Translations under genes and position numbers: made by a program | The notes under the pieces: generated by a model | The model's database searches: none | The model's input: the letters and a program-made list of their open reading frames with translations, nothing else | Told to the model about the DNA's origin: nothing | Assembly: GCA_004802705.1 (NCBI GenBank) | Contig: SGPL01000036.1 | Coordinates: forward strand, 48,978 to 112,977 | DNA from: Bondarzewia mesenterica | Taxonomy: Eukaryota; Basidiomycota; Agaricomycetes; Russulales; Bondarzewiaceae | Length of the DNA: 64,000 bases | Reading direction: 5' to 3' | Part shown: piece after piece, positions 1 through 10,627 of the stretch | Numbering within the stretch: position 1 is the stretch's first letter | Layout of the letters: each line of letters starts with the position of its first letter

Positions 1-1233
1 AGCTGTAATTCCATCCGCCCATCAAAGGATACCTGGGTCGCAGATCGATGACGCTGTACTGGTTGGCCTGCGTAGCTTTGGGGACGGAGGGTGCAGGGCG
101 AAGGCGGGAGGTGGAGACATTGCCATTGAGGTCATAGTAGTAGGCCGAGTTGATGCCGGGTGGGAGGTGGAGTGTCAAGGACGGAAGGACGTGAGCACCG
201 GTGCGACCAAAGTACATTTGACTCTGGTGCTCTAGGCGGGAGAATTGTCCCTTCAACCTGCAGAATCAATCCGTAGGTAAATTGACCTCAAAATGAAGAA
301 ACTGCAAAAACGTACGCAGGTCCGGCATTGTGGAGATAGATATGGTTATCGATATTCAAGTTCGCTCCCCAATGGCTAATTTCAGCCGCACGCTCGAGCT
401 TGGTGATCTCCAACACGGGATACTCGTAGTAGTAATGGACGGAGAGATGCTGCTGGTGGTCCTTGATGAACTCTAGGTTCGCGGACTCCGGGATGTTGGT
501 AAATGGTCCATAAGTTATTGTCGCTCCGGACTTGGTAGCGATGCTGTCAGTAGCAAACTTGTCTACGCCCTTGGGAGTAGTGAAAGAAATGATGCGGGGA
601 GCTGGGGCGCTGCAGAAATGTGAGACGTGACAGGCGCACATCGCACATTGAACATGAGCACGTACCGAACCTTGATTCGTTGGGTGGCAGTCTTGTAAGG
701 ACTGAGAACAAACAGATCAGTCTCGTACTTCAGAGACTGCTCTTCTTGCTGGGACGCTTGCGGCGGCCAAGGGTAGGTCGCATGTGTCTGCACGGTCTCT
801 ACGACGAGGTTGGCGGTTCCGTTTACGTTCAAAGGTTTGGGTAGCTCTACAGAGTAAAGGTACACGCCGCTATTTTCCAGGTGCTCCAGATAAATCATTT
901 TCTCATAGCAATTGAGTTGAGCGGACGCACTTTTTCCGGACCGAGTTCATGCAATCCGAGCGGCTCCACGTTCAACGGCGTATTCTGGCCCTTGATCTTC
1001 GCATCCAGCCAGCTCGACTTGTCCCACTCGTTCTCTCCAAAAGAAAGCGTATATTTCTGGGACCCGTTCTCGAGTGCCTTGATAGCGTAGGTGGTCGTGA
1101 CGTGGACCAAGGCGCCTCCGAGCTCTACAGTGCGCACAATGGCGGCATTTTCAAAGGAGTGCGCAGAAGAGACGAGAGATTGTGATAGCAAGCCGAGGAG
1201 GACAAAAGGCAGACGACGCCAGCGCACGGTCAT
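1..1233 (-). CDS. OST1: Ribophorin I / OST1, oligosaccharyltransferase subunit (3' end outside window)
   Basis: Subunit of the ER oligosaccharyltransferase that transfers the N-glycan to nascent proteins. I read four exons on the minus strand: 931-1233, 666-883, 316-609 and 1-257, all joining in frame. The start ATG at 1231-1233 opens a basic, hydrophobic signal peptide (MTVRWRRLPFVLLGLLSQ...), and the mature part begins with the ribophorin I pattern FENAAIVRTVELGGALV. Later matches include YLYSVELPKPL, a KYETDLFVLSPY stretch and the YYYEYPVLEITKLERAAEISHWG core typical of the luminal domain. The frame is open to base 1, so the C-terminal transmembrane part is missing only because the window stops. 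An upstream in-frame Met is possible but would bury the signal peptide. Family assignment is confident; exon ends are inferred. Confidence 0.93.
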
Positions 1234-1448
1234 GATGTTTTGCTTGCGCTGTGGTGCGCAGTATGTGGTCAAGCGCTGTATAGAGGTCACGACTAACGAT
1301 TAGGACGTGTCAGATGCTATTTTTGGAACGCGACGCGCCGCAACTGCGGGAACCTCGGCAAGCAAAGCTCAAGCTCAAACGACTGTGTCGTACTCGAATC
1401 TCTGCCATGAAAGGAGGGTGACAATGTTATATTAGAAGACACCGTAGA

Positions 1449-2490
1449 CTACCAAGCCCACATAGAAGTAGGGTTGCGCAGAGGTACGTCCTCTCTGACA
1501 AGACCAGCAGAGACTATTCTTTTCAGTTTGCGTGCCCGGTCCTCCTTCAACAACTGTTCCCGAGTCTTGCCTTCCTTCAGAACGACGCTCAAACGAGAGT
1601 CCGGGTGCACTCTGATGCCATGCTTTCCGCGACCTCTGGTTTCAAGTCGCTTATGCGTTCTGGGACCTTTGGTCACCCAAGACTCGGCTGTACATCAAAG
1701 TATAAGTCGCATGAACGAATTGGGACACATAGAGGGAAGAGATGATGCTTAAGCAAATCATGGGTTGGGAATACGCACAGACTATAAGCTTCTTCTCGTC
1801 CATTCCCTTGAGAGCCGCATGCGACTTCGCAATGACCAACATGTTCCGAATACGTTTGCTGGCGCGCTTCTCGCTGAACGTCATCTGCAGGATGGCGGAG
1901 TCAATGGGCTTGCCAGAAATTTGTCGACCAATCTTATTTAGTTTCCGATGGGATATTTTGAAGTTTGCAGTCGAGTATTTGTGCTGCAAGTCACAAATGT
2001 TGAACAATGTACTTGTGAAATGGATGAAGACGTGGATACGTACGTGGTCGCTCTGAGTCTTCACAACCATGGACTTGTCCACGACCTCAGGTTCCTTCTC
2101 CGGCTCTTTATCTGATTCGAAAACACTGAGGGTACCTTCCTCTGCCTGTTTTCGTTTGGCCGCCTGTATTTCAGTTGGCGACTTCTTTTCGAGCAGGCTG
2201 GGGTTGATTTTGTTTCGTAACCACGCAATTGGGTTATAGGACGAGGCACTGAAAACAAACAGACATCATAAACTCAAATGCTCGAGGAACAGGGCTAGCA
2301 AGCAAACTGTCAGACGCACTATCGTCGACCTTCCCATAGGATAGCACGAGAAGTGGACGCGACCGGATGGGCTTGAAGAGTGCGAGTCAACGGACCCACT
2401 AAATCAGGTCAGCCTACAATGATTATCAGTATTTTTGAGGAACATAAATTATTGCATACCATTCCGAAGACCCTTGCCTATTGCCTGCAT
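1449..2490 (-). CDS. MRPL22: Mitochondrial large-subunit ribosomal protein uL22m
   Basis: Protein of the mitochondrial large ribosomal subunit that lines the exit tunnel. Five exons can be joined in frame: 2460-2490, 2320-2398, 2044-2248, 1779-1983 and 1449-1687. The start at 2488-2490 gives an N-terminus rich in Arg, Ser and Ala without acidic residues (MQAIGKGLRN...), ending near WEGRRYASS, a plausible presequence and cleavage zone. The L22 fold follows, with HKYSTANFKISHRKLNKIGRQI, KPIDSAILQMTFSEKRASKR and LIVSESWVTKGP, then the conserved basic RGRGKHGIRVHPDS tail. A longer open frame across the last intron is a read-through artefact. The gene is divergent from YOS1 with only about 160 bases between the two starts, so they probably share a promoter region. 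Confidence 0.9.
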
Positions 2491-2652
2491 GGTGGCCGGA
2501 GAAGAGAGCTTGGATCGGAGTCTCAACCGCCAACTTCCCGAAACAGACTGGCAGCGGAAGCCACGCATACACACCAAATTCCTTGAATACTTCACTCTGC
2601 TGTCTCTCCGCCAAATCCAAGCTTCCACCAGCGCCATTGTGGCCTTACCATC

Positions 2653-3072
2653 ATGTTGACCATTGGCGGTATTCTGTATATCGCCCTCCTCCTCATCAAT
2701 GCCATGGCAGTCCTTAGCGAGGACCGATTCCTCGCGCGGAGTACGTCTGTCAACACATGGTCTCTTGTGTTTTGTGCTAACAACTACGCTGCATGCTTCC
2801 AGTCGGCTGGTCTACTGTACAGCCGCAAAATGCGAACGTTGGCTTCCAACAACCTTATGACCAGACAGGAGTTTATGGAGGAGCACAGGATATTGGAGTG
2901 AAGGCGCGCATCATCAACCTCATCAGTGCCGTACGAACACTCATGCGCAGTATGTATTGGAGCACAAATTGTACAGCGCGACATAAACTAATCACGGAAA
3001 ATCAAAACTGCAGTACCACTGATAGGGTTAAATCTCGTTGTCATTATATACGAACTCATTCTCGGAGGCTAA
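2653..3072 (+). CDS. YOS1: Yos1-like (IER3IP1 family) ER-Golgi transport protein
   Basis: Small membrane protein that in yeast works with Yip1-Yif1 in COPII transport. Three exons: 2653-2740, 2803-2949 and 3014-3072, with both introns in phase 1. The product has about 97 residues, the usual family size. It starts with a hydrophobic segment carrying the family signature LLLINAMAVLSEDRFLARIGW, then a short polar linker, then IINLISAVRTLMRIPLIGLNLVVIIYELILGG, the second hydrophobic segment at the very C-terminus. The gene is too fragmented for a single long open frame but the spliced product matches the family along its whole length. It lies head-to-head with uL22m and tail-to-tail with the GILT gene (73 bases between stops). 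Confidence 0.93.
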
Positions 3073-3144
3073 TGCAATATACATAAACTCGTCACCGTGT
3101 CGATATCGTTTATGTCGTGGAAGGGAACACTGAGTGCAAAAAAA

Positions 3145-4061
3145 TCAGTAGAGGTCGTCGTCGTTCATCACAAAAGTGAGGTTGTTCAATCTCGCATATT
3201 CGGTATTGATTTGGCGTACAAAGTCAAGAGCGGTGTGTCCGTTCTGCGGGCATGGATCAGGATGTTAACTAGCAAGTGGAGTGTGCTTCACATACCTCGC
3301 ATTGTTTCCATGTTTCATCATGGATGCAGACGTGCTGGCCGTTGATGACCACAGTGCAGCTTTTCCTGCAGAAATGGATCTTGCATGTAAATCCAACGGA
3401 TGCACGTAGAAATAACAAAACCACATACTGTATATGAAGGGCATTTGTCACAGCAATGCTCTCCTTCAAGAGCTGTATTCCCTCTTCTGCCTTCCCACTT
3501 GCATCCAAACCCGCACACTGGCCCGGACCGCTCGTCTCCCAATCAATCTGCGCGGCACGAGCACACATGAGCGCAACATCAGGCCGACCGATGTGATTGC
3601 GAGTCTGGTAGTCCTGGCACATAACGAATTCCCACCATGTCTGTAGGGGGTGATATTTGGCGACGCAGAGCTGCTGTATGTTCCCAGCGCACTCGTCCGG
3701 TCCGTGCTTGCATGTCACGCCAAAGTCTGGCTCTGCAGAATTGACCCTGAGCGCAGCATATCGATATATTAATGGTGAAGGATGTAGAATAACGAGGAAT
3801 ACAGTACGTGGCGACATAAGTCAACCCAAAGTCGATCTTATCGGCCGTTCTCTTGAGGACTTGGTCGAAAATCGATTCGCAGAGCAGTGCATCCGGGCAA
3901 CGTGACATTACGCCCAACACCACGGGGACTTTAACATCGTTGTCTCGGAGATGATCGATTTTCCACGATTCTTGTACGACGAGAGGTGTAGAGAGAGCCA
4001 GGGAAAACGTGGGCAGTACGCAAGCAAGCAGGAGTATTTTGATGAACATCGCTGTGAACAT
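3145..4061 (-). CDS. GILT family thiol reductase, secreted or vacuolar
   Basis: Member of the gamma-interferon-inducible lysosomal thiol reductase family, which reduces disulfides in acidic compartments. Four exons can be joined in frame; the last ends with TGA at 3145-3147 after TFVMNDDDLY. The N-terminus (MFTAMFIKILLLACVLPTFSLALS) is a signal peptide; a second Met six codons later would serve equally well. The active-site region reads VPVVLGVMSRCPDALLCE and the family signature appears as CKHGPDECAGNIQQLC (family pattern CQHGxxECxxN). Cysteines KSCTVVINGQHVC follow. The CxxC active site of animal GILT is CPDA here, so the resolving cysteine at the usual position is absent; a further Cys lies three residues beyond. 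Function by family; redox activity is uncertain. Confidence 0.85.
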
Positions 4062-5868
4062 CGCTGCAACTTACGAACATGGATTAGCTGGATTTTCTGG
4101 GATGTTGCCATTAGTACTTATCTCACCCCGACTTTGCCTTGCGTCATCGACACTCTTCCGTTCGATCTCAATTCAGTAGGCACGTGCAACAGCGTGCAAC
4201 GCCACAGACGCGTTCATGCGTTATCATTGCGAACTTGGAAGTTGACTCGCTGCAGAAAGACAGAGTTATATATAACACATAGCGTTCATTCGGATCCATT
4301 CCTCCTCATGCTTAAGCGCTTGATAGTGAGTGATTCGATACTAACGTGGAAATGTTTATGCCCACAGATTACATGGGGTTCGTCAAGCTACTATAGGCGA
4401 CTTACTGTGCCTGTTATCTGCCACCCTGACGGACTTACCGCTGCCGACGAGAAAATCACTCAGACCATAGTATCTGTGGTCTATCGCTGTGGTACACATT
4501 TATGCTACATCTTCATGATCAATAGGTCGCGACGGTGGATAGTGATCTGACTACTCTATAGCACCATCCCCCTGCAGGCTGCCCCAAAACGGTTCTCTCT
4601 TTTCTCATGCATAATCGCGCTCGCTCTATGTACGGGATATAACGGAGGATGCCAGCTCAAAGCCTGGGCCCAACTGAGGCAGACTCCAGACGCGCGATAA
4701 TGGCGGTTGGACGGAAACAAAAATACCCCCTTCCCGAATTGATCCACAATATACATGAGGCGTTGCAAACATGCGCCCACGTATGATGGGATTATGTTCT
4801 TGTGTAGGAGCTGTCTGACCCATTTTGTGCGATGGAGGAATTTGCCTATCCTGCTTCCTTATAGAGTCACTCTTCTATCATCGCGAGAAGTCCGCCAGCG
4901 CCGATAGTCCATCGATAATGGTGAGAAAATCGCAACGGAGACGCCAGCAGAGGCTCGTGCATGTTCAAGCCCTTCAGGACCACGAAAATATTTTTTTGGG
5001 GCGGACAGAGACGATGACAAAGCCGTCGGAGGTGAATATGTGAAGTGCGTACGCATCCTGGGCAGTCAATAGCACCCACTGACGATCTTACGAGATGGCA
5101 AACTTTCGGTGCAGATTTATTCAATCCCCGGTTGTCGGCACGTAAATTAAGGTGCCATAGATCAGAAGTGCTAGGCCAATCGTTTACTAGCGATGGCCAT
5201 TCGTGGGAGGTTAAGGCTAGCCAATGGCTGAAAGGTTTACACAAAGTACGCCGTACTACAATGGGCCTTCCCAGTGCTGAGCTTAGCTTCATTTCTTATT
5301 TGTCTTCGTTGTTTCTGGAATCTGGACGACCCGAACCTCCGAGCGCTGCTCGAAGGGGCCTTCATTTGACGATACAGACAGACCGTGGACAATCCATTTA
5401 TCCCGCAAATGGCCTCTATCCGTATTGTCCTGTGTATCTGACCATTTCGAAGCCACGCCGTACCGCCAACCGCCAATTCTAATTCGAAATGACCAATCTT
5501 CGGAGGAATCTAATGCGGGCAGATGCGGGCCTGTTACCAACTTCTCCAACTTTCCCACTGCTCGTCTAAGTCTTGCACTCCATTCGAGCAGAATAAATCG
5601 TAATCAAATTATCACATGTTGAAGGTCATATACAACCGGGCAAAATAAAACATGGGGTGCATAAAGGCAATATAGCGCATATACCAGTCCGAGAGTCAGG
5701 CAAGGCAAGAACAAAAGAGCAAATCGACAAGAATGGCGGTGAAAACAAGTTTAAATAGATCCAAATTTCTTAAAGGACGAACCGATCGGTTTTTGTGAGG
5801 TTAGGACATAAAAGGAGAAGTAGAAGACTCAGGATGCGAGTGAGCCGCTCGTCGGAAAGAACCAGTAG
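4062..5868. other. Gene-poor interval of 1.8 kb
   Basis: No gene can be supported here. The first part is the upstream region of the GILT gene and the last part is the 3' side of the zinc-finger gene. Open frames of 60-200 codons exist on both strands, but none shows a family motif, a spliceable series of exons or a signal peptide. The best looking is a minus-strand frame at about 5289-5558 with a reasonable amino-acid mix, but it has no ATG. A 199-codon plus-strand frame across 3951-4550 overlaps the first GILT exon antisense and is treated as chance. Confidence 0.6.
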
Positions 5869-6609
5869 CTAAGCCACCCTGATTTTTTTAGGCGCTCCGC
5901 CTTTGCGCTCGTCTGGTGCGTAATTGTGGACAGCAACTTTGTGCCTGTGCTTTTTCGCAGGGTCTTTGAAACTCATGTTACAATCGTCGTAAGGGCACAC
6001 ATGCGGTCTTTCGCCAGTACTGTATCAGATGTCAGAAATCCGGTCTACAGTGAGGAGAAGAGAGGGGAATACATACTGTACGTTGAAATGGCAGCTGGTG
6101 AGATTGTGACGCTGTGTGAACTTCTTGAGACACCAGCTGCACTGGAACGGCCTGTCAGAGAAGGCATGCATGAGATGGAGAAACAAATGAAAGTGGAAGA
6201 AATGAACTCACGTAATTTTGAGGTGCGTGCCTTCAATATGACGCTTGATCGCGCTTTGGCTTTTGAACTCAGACTCCTTGTCACAGTGCGTCACCGGATG
6301 CCCGTAAGTACATTTCCACGGGCCCTTCTCGGATGGACCATCACACACAGCGTACTTTTTCCACTCATCGCTGTCATAGTTGAAAGGCAGTTCAATGACT
6401 TCGAGCTTGACGCCGTTCTCATTGACGTGAGGCGGCTCGCCAGAGGGTTGCGGTTTTCTGCCGCACTTCTTAGAAGATGGTTTCGAAGCAGGCTTCACCG
6501 CCCTGGGCCTCCCCACCTTCTTACCGGGACCCGGTTGAGCCTTGGGGCGCGGTGCGGACTCCGCTGTCTGTTGCATGTTGACGCTAATGAGCATCCTATC
6601 AATGGACAT
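5869..6609 (-). CDS. AT-hook / C2H2 zinc-finger protein
   Basis: Likely DNA-binding regulator of unknown target. Three exons, 6212-6609, 6077-6151 and 5869-6019, join in frame (phase 2 then phase 2). The N-terminal third is Pro/Lys rich and holds an AT-hook-like core KKVGRPRAVKP. Three finger-like units follow: an odd first unit (WKCTYGHPVTHC ... KRHIEGTH) with wide Cys spacing; a standard unit FQCSWCLKKFTQRHNLTSCH with the second His in FNVH; and, after the classic linker HTGERP, the unit VCPYDDCNMSFKDPAKKHRH ending KVAVH. The product is about 208 residues. The split of finger 2 from its last His by an intron explains why single open frames do not show it. The fingers and linker make the class secure; the biological role is not known. 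Confidence 0.8.
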
Positions 6610-6797
6610 ACGGCTTCTGTAGAAAATATGACGCGTTCAGGATGAGGAGGTAAATCATAATCAGGAATGCTGACCGAGTAATGGAAGTATGGGAATCTCG
6701 AGCGTCGCGGTCATCATCATCATCCGTTTTCGAACCCTCTCTGTCCGTCGTGTGGTCAATATTGCACTAGATAACGTCTTTGAGAAAAATAACATGC

Positions 6798-7892
6798 TCA
6801 CTCAAGATCATGTAACTTCCTCTTCGATATCGATGTGCGCGGAGAGGGCACGGAGACCTCCCTTGATTCGCTGGCCACGCGAGGAGCAGGCTGACTTCTG
6901 ACGAAAGATCGATATCAGTCCAAACAGATAGAGTGTACGACTGCTTGTCGTGACTTACACGCCATGCTGGATATCCCCGGCGGTCCTTTCGTACTGAGAT
7001 TCGTTACACGCCGCATAGTCCGGTGAAGTTTGTCGTTGCATAGGGTAAGAAAAATCGAATCGATCGGGCGGGTGATGGGGCTCCTTTGCGGACAGGGAGG
7101 TAAAAGTTTCATACGCAGCAGGTGCTTCGTCACTGCCATCCATCCTATATAGTATAATATCCGCTAAAATCAGAGAAACATCGACGGAATCATTATAGTT
7201 AATCACAGACCTGTCCAAGTAGACGAGACACTCAGCTTCATAAGTTGGATGATCGACCGAGTGTCCGCGATAGGTCGTCATGCCGTACGCAGCGGAGGGA
7301 GTTGCAATGTTGTCGGGCAAGGATCGGCTGTGGCCCACTCAAGATCAGTCCACAGAATAAGATTGCTCCAACATGGAACTTACCGCGCCGCGACTGCTCT
7401 CATTGTTCTTTGTAGCGCATCCTCTCTTGCCTTCGTAAGGGCGGGGGTGGCATGTGGAGAGTGAAGTGACAATGGAGGGAGGTCCGGGTATGGAAGACTA
7501 CCTGTCCTGTCGTAGGTGTCTTCGTGCTCCGGATTAAGCAAGGCGTGAATGGAGGGCAATCTTCGCGCGTTGTTGAAGCGTCTGTTGGCCGCATGATAAT
7601 CGAGGGGTTTGAGACTGAAAAATGAGGTCAGAACAATGGCGGGTGGCGTCGGCAAGCACTCCGACGTGGGCAAGGACAAAGTAGTCTCTACGGAGGGGGC
7701 GCCACATAAGGCGAGCTGGACGTCCACCGGAAGGCCGCACTCGACGTCGAGGATGAGTACTCACGTTAAGCTAGAAATCTCCGAGCCGATATAGGTGGAC
7801 TGAGAGGTGATGCTTGAGGACGGAGAAGGAGGAGGAGTGAGGCGGCGGAAATGAGACAGGCGATAAACATCATGTCCAGAAGGCAAGAACAT
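6798..7892 (-). CDS. Hypothetical Ser/Pro-rich protein
   Basis: I do not recognise this protein. A five-exon model keeps frame throughout: 7765-7892, 7384-7614, 7211-7327, 6959-7144 and 6798-6897, giving about 250 residues starting MFLPSGHDVYRLSHF. Features are a Ser/Pro-rich N-terminus, a central charged part (NRRFNNARRLPSIHALLNPE) with a run of acidic residues, a Tyr/Asp-rich middle and a basic Ser-rich C-terminus ending ISKRKLHDLE. There is no signal peptide, membrane segment or catalytic motif. Donor and acceptor sites are canonical (for example GTAAGT at the last intron), which is the main reason for calling a gene. Exon 3 uses an acceptor inferred only from frame. The model could merge or miss exons. 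Confidence 0.5.
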
Positions 7893-8771
7893 GGCAGGGT
7901 GAGGAAAGAAGAGGTGCCAGAGAAGGCGGGAGTCGGAAGCGCGATCTTTTAAACATCTCAACGATAGGCCTTTTTGGGGGGTTGGCCGCAAAGTGCGTAG
8001 TATGTGAGGCACGATTGGGGGACCTCAGGAAGCCGTGTTTTGCCAGCGGCTGTGGCTTTGCATTAAAAAACTCTTTTTCCTCGTCGCGATCGTCACCTCA
8101 AGACAATGATTCCAGAATTTGGCTCGGAGTACTGCGAAGCAGAAGGACAATGCAAATGGAAACGTAGAAAGATCAGAATAAGCAGATAACTGTGGGAAAA
8201 TACCTCGTGGATCGATGGCAGCGAGAACAAGGGACGCACTAAACCTTTGCCTGAAAAACATAGACGCCTATAAGCCGGAGATCATGGCGGGGCCGAGGCG
8301 ATCCTTACAAATATACATTTTGAGCATATGCGATAAACACCGTCAGGAATCAGTCGCACGTGTATTTTCCTTCTACCTGAGGCTGGAGTGCGCTGGAGAC
8401 TACGTTGAAAGAGTAAAAGATCACGAAATAGTGCATACCTGCCGGGTGAAAGCGTTTGAGCGTTGCAGTGGCAGAATTCCATCAGCGCCGGTGCAAGGAC
8501 CTGTTAATGGCGTGCAAGAGCGTATGATCGAAATTTCCAAATTGGTGAAGCACCAGACCATTGTCAGTTTAACATCTTGTTTAGTTTTGTTATCGGGGAA
8601 TGGAAACAAGGACAATCGTTTGTGAAGACATAGACAGAAGACCAGTACTGGGAAACCCAACAATTGAGGTGCGTACAAGACCGAGAATAATGCCACTCAC
8701 CAACGCGTAACAACGAACGGGACAACCATGAAGAAGAAAGGGAAACATATTCACTATTACGAACAGCTGGC
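7893..8771. other. Intergenic interval, no supported gene
   Basis: This lies upstream of the hypothetical protein and downstream of the ribonucleotide-reductase inhibitor, both on the minus strand. A plus-strand ATG frame of 136 codons (8215-8625) is the longest; it lacks any recognisable domain and has no clear splice pattern, so I do not call it. Minus-strand frames here look like 3' untranslated sequence of the downstream gene. The stretch near 7960-7980 ends in a G run. Nothing else stands out. Confidence 0.55.
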
Positions 8772-9594
8772 TTAGATCGGTTTGAGGTCCGACCCCAGAA
8801 AACCGCCGGAAAAATTGGCAGCACTCCAGTCTTCCTCTTCTTCAATACCATTGCCAAAAGAAATCGTATCGTTGCCATCGTGAGTATCTGAGATAAGTGA
8901 TGTACGGAACGTGGCCGCAGGGAGAGACTGCGTCTGTCTGAACTCCCGTGCAGTTCGCCTGAGCGGCTTGATAGGTCGTCCCGCATTGACATGGTTCGCG
9001 GAATAAGGCGAACCGATACGCAGCTCGGCATCCGCCATATTTCCGCCCTTCTCCATGTCCTCGTCCTCATCAGCATCCCCATCTACTTCGTCCATGATCG
9101 CTTCCCCTCGTGAGCGCTTGAGAACAGATGGCGCGGTGGTCGAATGCATTGGCTCAGAGTACACAGCATGGATAATATCAAAGGACGATTGAAACACGGG
9201 TTGGCCATTGGCGGATCTGTGAGGCGTTGAGGCTATTCTAGACAATACCCTGCTTGTTGAAGCCCCGGGAGCGAGTCGATCTGTGGCATAGCCCTCTGTG
9301 ACACCTATCAGGTTGTATGAGTCAGTCCGAACGCGTTGAAAGCATAAGGTATTCGGCAATGACATGATTAAACAAAAGATGGCTCACTCTTTCGGACGCG
9401 AGTTCCTACGTTCTGCAATCGCGCGGCGAGGTCGTCTGAGATGCTGTAGCACGCGTTGGATCGCCACGGTTTGACGGCCAAATGAGAGGAATGGATACTA
9501 CTCACAGGCTACTCGCAGAGGTCGTAAAGGACGATGTTCTGGAAGAGAGCGAGTCGTCTGTCAAAACACGTTTGGGTCGCAATTCTGAGTCCAT
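8772..9594 (-). CDS. Ribonucleotide reductase inhibitor-like protein (Dif1/Spd1 type)
   Basis: Probable regulator of ribonucleotide reductase. Three exons, 9506-9594, 9388-9443 and 8772-9304, join in frame to about 226 residues starting MDSELRPKRVLTDDS. The key match is the short motif LQNVGTRVRKSVTEGYATDR, which resembles the conserved segment of yeast Dif1, where a VG-R-R-K/R-V-x-x-GY pattern marks the small fungal RNR-inhibitor family. The rest is disordered: Ser-rich N-terminus, a strongly acidic DEVDGDADEDEDMEKG stretch and an acidic-aromatic tail EEEEDWSAANFSGGF. The intron between the Ser-rich start and the motif hides the homology from single-frame reading. Family members hold RNR small subunits in the nucleus or inhibit the enzyme; which applies here cannot be told. 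The assignment rests on one motif, so it is moderate. Confidence 0.6.
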
Positions 9595-10627
9595 CGTTCA
9601 TGAAGGTGAGTGTGGGTCACGGCGGCTGAGACGCGTCGACCACCGTCATGTGCGCGCGTTTCCCAACGCCACACCGAATGGCTGCCGAGTGCCAGGCCGT
9701 AGGCGGCAATCGCCCGAAAACCGTGTCCCTGCTCTGCGGCCGCTAGTGTACGTCTAACTTCAATACAAAGGGTACGTTACATTTAATCAGCACCGGGCGA
9801 AATACATGCTGAAGATTGTCAATAAATAGTTTATGCAAACGATAATCGCTGAAACTGCAAATGCTGACCCGCAATCTCGAACCCCCCTCAACTTGTTCAC
9901 CTCAACAATTCTGTGATCATCTTTCTACAAGTTTGAATGAGCCCAGTCACATCCCTGTGATTTCGTCGTTTGGCAATGGCTTCGATGAAACAAGGGATCG
10001 TGGGCATTGCTGGCTATTCTGTCAAGGGAGATACGGACAGGCGCTGGCACAGACCCCAAATTTTTGAACCGTCAAATCGAACCCTCACAGTTGAATTGCT
10101 GAGATTCCGAGTTGCGTCTTCGCAGGGGAAAAAATAGGTATAAAGACAGGTGTCTTAAAGGTGGACAATTTTATGGACTGACCAAGAGAGCGCTTAGTAG
10201 CAGAAGCTGTCCATGTTAGAATCTAAGACGAACACGAGGTGATCAATCGATGCAATGCTGAGCTTGCCGAGGCGCAAGATCAAAGCTGATCAAAGACATA
10301 ATCTTGACCTTCAAGACAAAATAAGCAAGACAATTGAAAAGAGCTCAACAGGCAGCATGGATTTTGCTCAAAGCTATTTTTTTTGCGACGGGCAATGCGA
10401 AAGACGGCATGAGCCCGAGGGCCTGCGGAGCTGGAACGACCAAATGGGGAAAGAGCGGCTCGGCTGGACGGTGCGGCCGGGTCGAAAGGCGGGAAGAGAG
10501 AGTGCAGCGTGGGTGCTGGAACGTTCCCGCCAGCCTTTCGCCGTGGGTTGGTCCACACGTCCTTCGTCGCTCACAACGAGCACGGGCTGCTCCTTCAGCC
10601 TCCTAATCCTCCATAGTTTCTCTCTGT
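9595..10627. other. Divergent promoter region between RNR inhibitor and kelch gene
   Basis: About one kilobase between the minus-strand RNR-inhibitor start and the plus-strand kelch start. No coding frame is convincing; a 130-codon plus-strand frame at 10255-10647 overlaps the kelch start in another frame and is Arg/Gly rich without motif. An MluI-type box lies near the RNR-inhibitor start (listed separately). The stretch 10560-10627 is pyrimidine-rich and just precedes the kelch ATG, as is common for fungal promoters. Confidence 0.55.
9631..9636. promoter_or_regulatory. MluI cell-cycle box (ACGCGT) candidate
   Basis: A palindromic ACGCGT sits 37 bases upstream of the start codon of the RNR-inhibitor-like gene. 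In fungi this box is bound by MBF and gives G1/S expression of DNA-precursor genes. The single copy and very short distance (inside the likely leader) make this suggestive only. Confidence 0.35.

Noticed and set aside
1651..2082. 143-codon minus-strand frame taken as one exon of uL22m
   Set aside because: It reads through two introns; the spliced version restores the conserved SESWVTKGP region and the HKYSTANFK start.
3951..4550. 199-codon plus-strand open frame
   Set aside because: Antisense to the first GILT exon, no motif, no typical fungal splice pattern; chance frame.
8215..8625. 136-codon plus-strand ATG frame
   Set aside because: No domain, no introns in a genome where most genes are intron-rich, and it lies antisense to likely 3' sequence of the neighbouring gene.
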